DNA from: Lawsonibacter celer
Lineage (GTDB): Bacteria > Bacillota > Clostridia > Oscillospirales > Oscillospiraceae
Assembly: GCF_014281125.1 (NCBI RefSeq)
Contig: NZ_JACOEA010000001.1
Coordinates: forward strand, 806,001 to 870,000
Direction: 5' to 3'
Length of the DNA: 64,000 nucleotides
The notes beneath the pieces were generated by a model. That model was not told where the DNA came from and did not search any database. It saw only the letters and a list, made by a program, of their open reading frames with translations. The position numbers were made by a program, and so were the translations under genes. Below are positions 59,834 to 64,000 of the stretch, in pieces (position 1 is the first letter of the stretch; the number at the start of each line of letters is the position of its first letter).

Positions 59834-62512
59834 ATGAAGCGAATCATCAGTACATTCCTATCCCTGGCGCTTCTCCTGTCCCTGGCGGTTCTGCCCGCCT
59901 CGGCGGAGGAGTCCCCGCGCTACTCGGACACTGCGGATCACTGGGCCGAGTCCTCCATTGAGCGCTGGAGCGGCTACGGCGTGGTGCAGGGCGACGCCGG
60001 CGCATTCCGCCCGGACGCCCCGCTGACCCGCGGCGAGCTGGCTACCATTTTCGCCAATCTCCTGGGACTGGAGGAAGAGGCGGAAAATCCCTACGCTGAC
60101 CTGAACGGCGATGAGTGGTATGCCGCCGCAATTCTCAAGTGCACTGCCGCCGGCATCGTGCAGGGCGACGGTGTCGGCTGCAGCGCCGCCGCCCCCGTCA
60201 CTCGCCAAGAGGCCTCGGTCATGACCGCCCGGGCACTGGGCATCGCCCCCGCGGAGCAGTCCAGCCTCTCCGCCTTCCCGGACGGGGAACAGGTGGCCGC
60301 CTAGGCCGCCGGACTGGTCTCCGCCATGGTGGATGCCGGGATTCTTACCGGCACTGACTCCGGATCCATTCTGCCGGAGAGCAGCATCAACCGCGCCTCT
60401 ATGGCGGCAATTCTGGACCGGGCCATCTCCGTCTATGCCAACGAGTCCGGCGCCTATGTCCAGGCCGCCGGAGGCGGCATTGTTCTGATCGCCGCTCCCA
60501 ACGCCTCAATCACTGTCTCCGAAGCAGTGGATCAGGTCCTCCTCGCCCCCGGAGCGCGGGGCGCTTCCCTGACCGTCAACAAAGGGGGCTGCGTGACCGC
60601 GCTGATTGCCCAGGCGGACAATGTGACCATTTCCGGCAGCGGCAAGGTGGAAACCGCCTTTGTCTCCGGCGACAACACCAAGGTCAACACCGACGGCACC
60701 CAGCTCACCGTGGCCGAGGGCACCACGGGTGTTACGGAAAACGGCAAAACCGTATCCGGCGGCGAGGCGGTCGTCACCAAGGCATCCGCCGGCTCTGGAA
60801 GCGCTTCCGGGGGCTCCGGCACACCGGCCGTCTCCGGGGTGTCTATCACAGTGGATAACGCCATAACGGGCGCTTATGATAAGACGAATGCTAACCTGGG
60901 CAACGAGGTCAGCCTGTCCGGAGGCGCTGTCACCGGTACCCTGTGCTATGTAGAGAGCCCGCTGTGGACAGACGGCGGCAACCATTACTTTGTCTTCAAG
61001 CTTTCCGGTATGCGTGAGGGTGATACGGTTACCACAGTAGATAACCTAACCAAGGAGTTTACTGTAGCCAGCGACGGTTCTCTGGAATTTACCTGGGCTG
61101 TTACTGAAAGCAGTGATTACATTGATATCACCGTCGCCCGCCCCGGCTATACTGCCTATCAGACTAGGTTGGACCTGACCGGGTTGATTCGCTTGGTAAG
61201 CGGTGCGGTGGCTGTTGTGGGTGAAAACAGCTATGCTGATCTGGCCGACGCCATCACCGCCGCTGGCGAAAATGGAACCGTGAAGGTGGTCGCGGATGTA
61301 GGCTCCTCCGATCAATATACCACTTATAAGGTAGAAAATGCGATTACCATCCAAGGCAATGGGACCGCCGCCATTTACGGTAATTTCACCGTGATTGCGG
61401 ATGGTGCCGTCTTTGAGCAGCTCGTCATAAAAAATAAAGGCGACGCCGCCGGTGAAAATACTGAGGCTCGCAACGCGATCAATGCCGCTTGTAAGACCTT
61501 AACCATTACTAACTGTACCTTTAATTTGACGAATGGCTCCGGCGGGATTTCAAATGGCCTGTCTATCTGGCCCACCGATACAAATGTTGATTATACGATC
61601 ACAGATAATCATTTTGAGGGTTATCAGACAACCGATAGCGGCTACGTATCCGGCGCTATCATTATTTCCGGCGGTATAAATAAAGCCTTCACAGGCAAGG
61701 GCGCCAGCGTTCCGGCCGCCATGACAGACGAACAGGACCTCGCCATTATTACCGGCAATCGCTTCACCAATTGTAAAGGCGACTACTGCCGCGAGGACTG
61801 GACAAACGGCAATGAGGTATTCTGTAAGGCTGTTTCCAGCGGAGATAACCTGTATCTAGAAGGTGCCGCTGCTACTGCCCGCTACTATATCACGGGTGAT
61901 ATGAACCGCAGCAGCGACGCAACCGTCAAGGCAGGAACCACCCTGACGGTTACCGAAGGCAAAACTCTTACCATTGCCTCCGGCAGCACCTTGACCGTGG
62001 AGGAAGGCGCTGCCATCGAAGGCACTATTGTGGGTGCGGTTAAGCGCGGTGAGAAAACTACCGTCTATAACAGCCCTGATTTTTCCGTTCAGATTTACGC
62101 TGGTGACAGCGGAACCGGCTGGGACGAGTACAGCAGCCCTGCCGGCCACTGGCTGTGTGCTTCCGCATCCATCAACACCACCACTATCGTCGGTATGGCC
62201 GACAGCCTTGGCATGAAGATAGAGCTTTACCAAGGTGACACACCGGTGGCCACTTGGACCTCCGAGGGCGAGAAGTGGAATGCCTGGAAAACGGCATACG
62301 GCTCTTATGGTTATGGCACCATTGAGTGCTACTTCCCCTCCACCGATGTCACAGAAGTCCGAGTGGGCAACATCATTACCGACGACGAGGCTGACATCAA
62401 AATGGACGCTGACTTTGACCACAGTGACGATTACAGCACCCTGCGATTGGTAGCTACTCTGACTCTGGACGCTACCACCTCTTATGTCTCTCAGTGGGAA
62501 CTGTCTGTATAA
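59834..62512 (+). pseudogene. SLH-domain surface protein with beta-helix region, interrupted by an in-frame TAG
   Basis: One reading frame from ATG 59834 to TAA 62512 (892 sense and stop codons before the end) broken only by TAG at 60302-60304. Signal peptide (residues 1-24) leads to three SLH repeats: YSDTADHWAESSIERWSGYGVVQGD, YADLNGDEWYAAAILKCTAAGIVQGD and FPDGEQVAA-stop-AAGLVSAMVDAGILTG. The stop replaces the Trp usual at that point (TGG to TAG). Downstream come a repetitive beta-rich region, a Gly/Ser linker and a parallel beta-helix (pectate-lyase-like) adhesin region with lower GC. An internal ATG at 60326 could restart translation, but without signal peptide. Either a nonsense-mutated gene, a readthrough gene or a sequencing error. 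Confidence 0.8.
60302..60304 (+). other. In-frame TAG within the third SLH repeat
   Basis: The frame is open on both sides and the protein continues the SLH consensus after it. A single G-to-A change from TGG explains it. Confidence 0.85.
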
Positions 62513-62524
62513 TAACTCATGGAG

Positions 62525-62563
62525 AAACAGGGCGGGAAATTCTTCTTCCCGCCCTGTTTTTGT
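62525..62563 (+). terminator. Terminator after the SLH gene
   Basis: AAACAGGGCGGGAA (62525-62538) with TTCCCGCCCTGTTT (62546-62559), then ttgt. Confidence 0.85.
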
Positions 62564-62585
62564 CCCCCATATGACCAAAAATAGA

Positions 62586-62614
62586 TTGACATTTATTTTC
62601 CACTATGATAAACT
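62586..62614 (+). promoter_or_regulatory. Promoter of rpmG-secE-nusG
   Basis: TTGACA (62586-62591), 17-bp spacer, TAAACT (62609-62614). Confidence 0.7.
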
Positions 62615-62714
62615 ACCATCACCTATGAAAAAGGGCTCTTTTTTTGTGCGCATTTTTACGGTGTGATGACGCACAAAACCCTTCCTCCAATGTGAGACAT
62701 AGGGAGGCAAGCTT

Positions 62715-62796
62715 GCCGAATCCGCACCGTGACGACAGTAAGGCGCGTGAAACCGCGCCTGTGCGTTGCTGGATTCGGCTCAGGCCGCATCCGGCA
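62715..62796 (+). promoter_or_regulatory. Structured leader of rpmG with mutually exclusive hairpins
   Basis: GCCGAATCC-GCAC (62715-62727) pairs with GTGC (62761-62764) and GGATTCGGC (62771-62779), enclosing an AGGCGCG/CGCGCCT hairpin (62741-62747/62754-62760). GGAT..CGG of the same 3' arm can instead pair with CCG..ATCC (62785-62792), placing a hairpin just before ATTTTTT. This is the logic of an attenuator; the ligand is unknown, perhaps a ribosomal protein. Confidence 0.5.
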
Positions 62797-62839
62797 TTTT
62801 TTATGCCTGCGGTCAACAAATGAAGGAGGTGCCGAACAC

Positions 62840-63004
62840 ATGGCAAAGGTTGGTTCCCGGGTGAAAATCACGCTCCGCTGCTCCGAGTGCAAGCAGAGGA
62901 ACTACAACACCACCAAGAACAAGAAGAATTCCCCTGACCGTCTGGAGATGAACAAGTACTGCCCCTTCTGCAGAAAGCACACGGTTCACAATGAAACCAA
63001 GTAA
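62840..63004 (+). CDS. rpmG: 50S ribosomal protein L33
   Basis: 54 aa. [48 protein letters not shown] with two zinc-binding pairs CSEC and CPFC (C+ form). SD AAGGAGG. First gene before secE and nusG. Confidence 0.96.
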   Translation: MAKVGSRVKITLRCSECKQRNYNTTKNKKNSPDRLEMNKYCPFCRKHTVHNETK

Positions 63005-63046
63005 TGAGCGCTGCAAACGCCTCAGGAGAAAGAAGGGTTAAACTGA

Positions 63047-63334
63047 ATGTCTGAAAACGAGAAGCTCCAGCAGACCTCCAAGGAGGACAAGGCTGCCAAG
63101 AGCAAAAAGGACGCCAAGAAGTCCAAGCCCAGCGTATTCGCCCGCATCGGCAAATGGTTCAAGGATATGAAGGCCGAGCTGAAGAAGGTCGTATGGCCCA
63201 CTGGCAAGCAGACCGTCAACAACACCGTGGTCGTCATTGTCTGCTGCATCGTGGTCGGCATCTGCATCTGGGTGTTCGACGCACTGGCCGGCGGCGTGAT
63301 CAGCGCTCTGCTTGCCCTGTTCGGTAAGGGTTAA
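63047..63334 (+). CDS. secE: Preprotein translocase subunit SecE
   Basis: 95 aa. A charged Lys-rich N-terminus, then the SecE core KWFKDMKAELKKVVWPTGKQTVNNTVVVIVCCIVVGICIWVFD with its single membrane helix. Stabilises SecY in the SecYEG translocon. Between rpmG and nusG. Confidence 0.95.
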   Translation: MSENEKLQQTSKEDKAAKSKKDAKKSKPSVFARIGKWFKDMKAELKKVVWPTGKQTVNNTVVVIVCCIVVGICIWVFDALAGGVISALLALFGKG

Positions 63335-63346
63335 GGGTGCGGCGAC

Positions 63347-63871
63347 ATGTCTGATAACGCGAAGTGGTATGTAGCGCATACCTATTCCGGTTATGAAAAC
63401 ACCGTGGCCGCTTCCATTGAGAAGGCCGTGGAGAACCGCGGCCTGCGTGATCTGATCCACGAGGTCAGCATCCCCATGGAGACGGTGACCGAAATTACCG
63501 ACAACGGCCCCAAGACTGTGGAGCGCAAGGTGTTCCCCGGCTATGTGCTGGTGAAGATGGTGATGACGGACGAGACATGGCACCTGGTGCGCAATGTCCG
63601 CGGCGTCACCGGCTTTGTGGGCTCCGGCAACAAGGCCATCCCCCTCACGGAGGATGAAATTGCCTCCCTCGGCGTGGAAAAGCGCGAGGTCGTGGTGGGC
63701 TATCAGGTGGGCGACAATGTCAAGATTACCGACGGCGCCCTGGAGTCCTTCCTGGGCACTGTGGAGGAGATCGATCTGGACCGCAGCAAGGTCCGTGTAG
63801 TGGTCTCCATGTTCGGCCGTGAGACCCCTGTCGAGCTGGAGCTCGACCAGATCGAGCCTGTAGAGGGCTGA
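63347..63871 (+). CDS. nusG: Transcription termination/antitermination protein NusG
   Basis: 174 aa. NGN domain (KWYVAHTYSGYENTVAASIEKAVENRGL, KVFPGYVLVKMVMTDETWHLVRNVRGVTGFVG) followed by a KOW domain (YQVGDNVKITDGALESFLGTVEEIDLDRSKVRVVVSMFGRETPVELELDQIEPV). Binds RNA polymerase and modulates pausing. 12 bp after secE. Confidence 0.97.
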   Translation: MSDNAKWYVAHTYSGYENTVAASIEKAVENRGLRDLIHEVSIPMETVTEITDNGPKTVERKVFPGYVLVKMVMTDETWHLVRNVRGVTGFVGSGNKAIPLTEDEIASLGVEKREVVVGYQVGDNVKITDGALESFLGTVEEIDLDRSKVRVVVSMFGRETPVELELDQIEPVEG

Positions 63872-63884
63872 TTTTCCCCCGCAC

Positions 63885-63915
63885 GTGGGAGGCGTTTTTA
63901 CGCCGTTCCAACCAC
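63885..63915 (+). promoter_or_regulatory. Hairpin between nusG and rplK
   Basis: GTGG (63885-63888)/CCAC (63912-63915) and GGCG (63891-63894)/CGCC (63901-63904) form a small interrupted stem before the rplK SD. It could be a ribosomal-protein binding site, but no specific signature is visible. Confidence 0.3.
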
Positions 63916-63941
63916 ATTTATCGTAGGAGGTGCTGTTTCAA

Positions 63942-64000
63942 ATGGCACAGAAAGTAACTGGTTTCGTAAAACTGCAGATTCCGGCGGGCAAGGCGACTCC
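63942..64000 (+). CDS. rplK: 50S ribosomal protein L11, N-terminus (runs off right edge)
   Basis: AQKVTGFVKLQIPAGKAT is the L11 N-terminus. ATG 63942 follows TAGGAGGTG. Only 19 codons lie within the window; rplA, rplJ and rplL would be expected next. Confidence 0.93.
   Translation, partial: MAQKVTGFVKLQIPAGKAT

Noticed and set aside
60302..60304. TAG read as pyrrolysine
   Set aside because: The site is a structural Trp position in an SLH repeat, not a methylamine methyltransferase; no Pyl machinery is in the window.

Overview
The window is GC-rich (roughly 60% by eye), densely packed chromosomal DNA of an anaerobic, spore-forming Clostridia-type Firmicute. Evidence for this is spoVAD-spoVAE and a ytvI-like gene, a dgt-dnaG-rpoD operon, AddAB instead of RecBCD, an L20-leader-like attenuator before infC-rpmI-rplT, SLH-domain surface proteins, and SD-driven TTG/GTG starts. 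An Oscillospiraceae member (Flavonifractor / Lawsonibacter / Pseudoflavonifractor type) is my inference from gene content and composition, not a database result.

Region 1 (1-7610) is the right end of an integrative mobilizable or conjugative element with lower GC. It holds a partial gene, a helix-turn-helix protein, a small unknown protein, a highly structured intergenic segment (candidate oriT or structured RNA), a MobC-like accessory protein, a MobP-type relaxase with C-terminal Sel1 repeats, an excisionase and a tyrosine integrase. Between the integrase and a tRNA-Pro(UGG) gene sits a retron: a reverse transcriptase fused to a TOPRIM domain, preceded by a non-coding RNA region closed by a perfect 14-bp a1/a2 inverted repeat. 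The organisation resembles the Ec67 (Eco2) retron. The tRNA-Pro gene is the probable attachment site; iterated TGGTCAA motifs and a decayed tRNA-like relic lie around it.

Region 2 (7.9-23.2 kb) is host chromosome: trmB, a MATE exporter, an SLH/cadherin-like surface protein, rodA, tsaE-tsaB, upp, an ECF sigma/anti-sigma pair, an ArsR-trxB-trxA redox operon with a visible operator, glnS, a threonine-aldolase-like enzyme, and a second ECF sigma/anti-sigma pair.

Region 3 (23.3-41.1 kb) is mostly minus-strand housekeeping: rpoD-dnaG-dgt, yigZ, a GNAT acetyltransferase, hflX, a flavin reductase, rpmE, addA-addB (separated by a small odd plus-strand fragment), guaB, an acyl-ACP thioesterase and a zinc-ribbon protein.

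Region 4 (41.2-64 kb) holds spoVAD-spoVAE, a surface 5'-nucleotidase, infC-rpmI-rplT behind an attenuator leader (infC probably starts at ATC), degV, a ferritin-like protein, a hemolysin-III protein, hom with an ACT-domain partner, ytvI, a class A PBP, a DUF1292 protein, a probable 6S RNA, a membrane-anchored PrsA/SurA-like foldase, tcdA, a split TSUP transporter, a monooxygenase-like protein, ruvX, an SLH surface protein broken by one in-frame TAG behind a long structured leader, and the start of the rpmG-secE-nusG-rplK cluster.

The strongest non-routine systems are the retron carried by the mobile element, the multi-hairpin segment before the mobilization genes, the 6S-like RNA, the infC leader/start, and the TAG-interrupted SLH gene.
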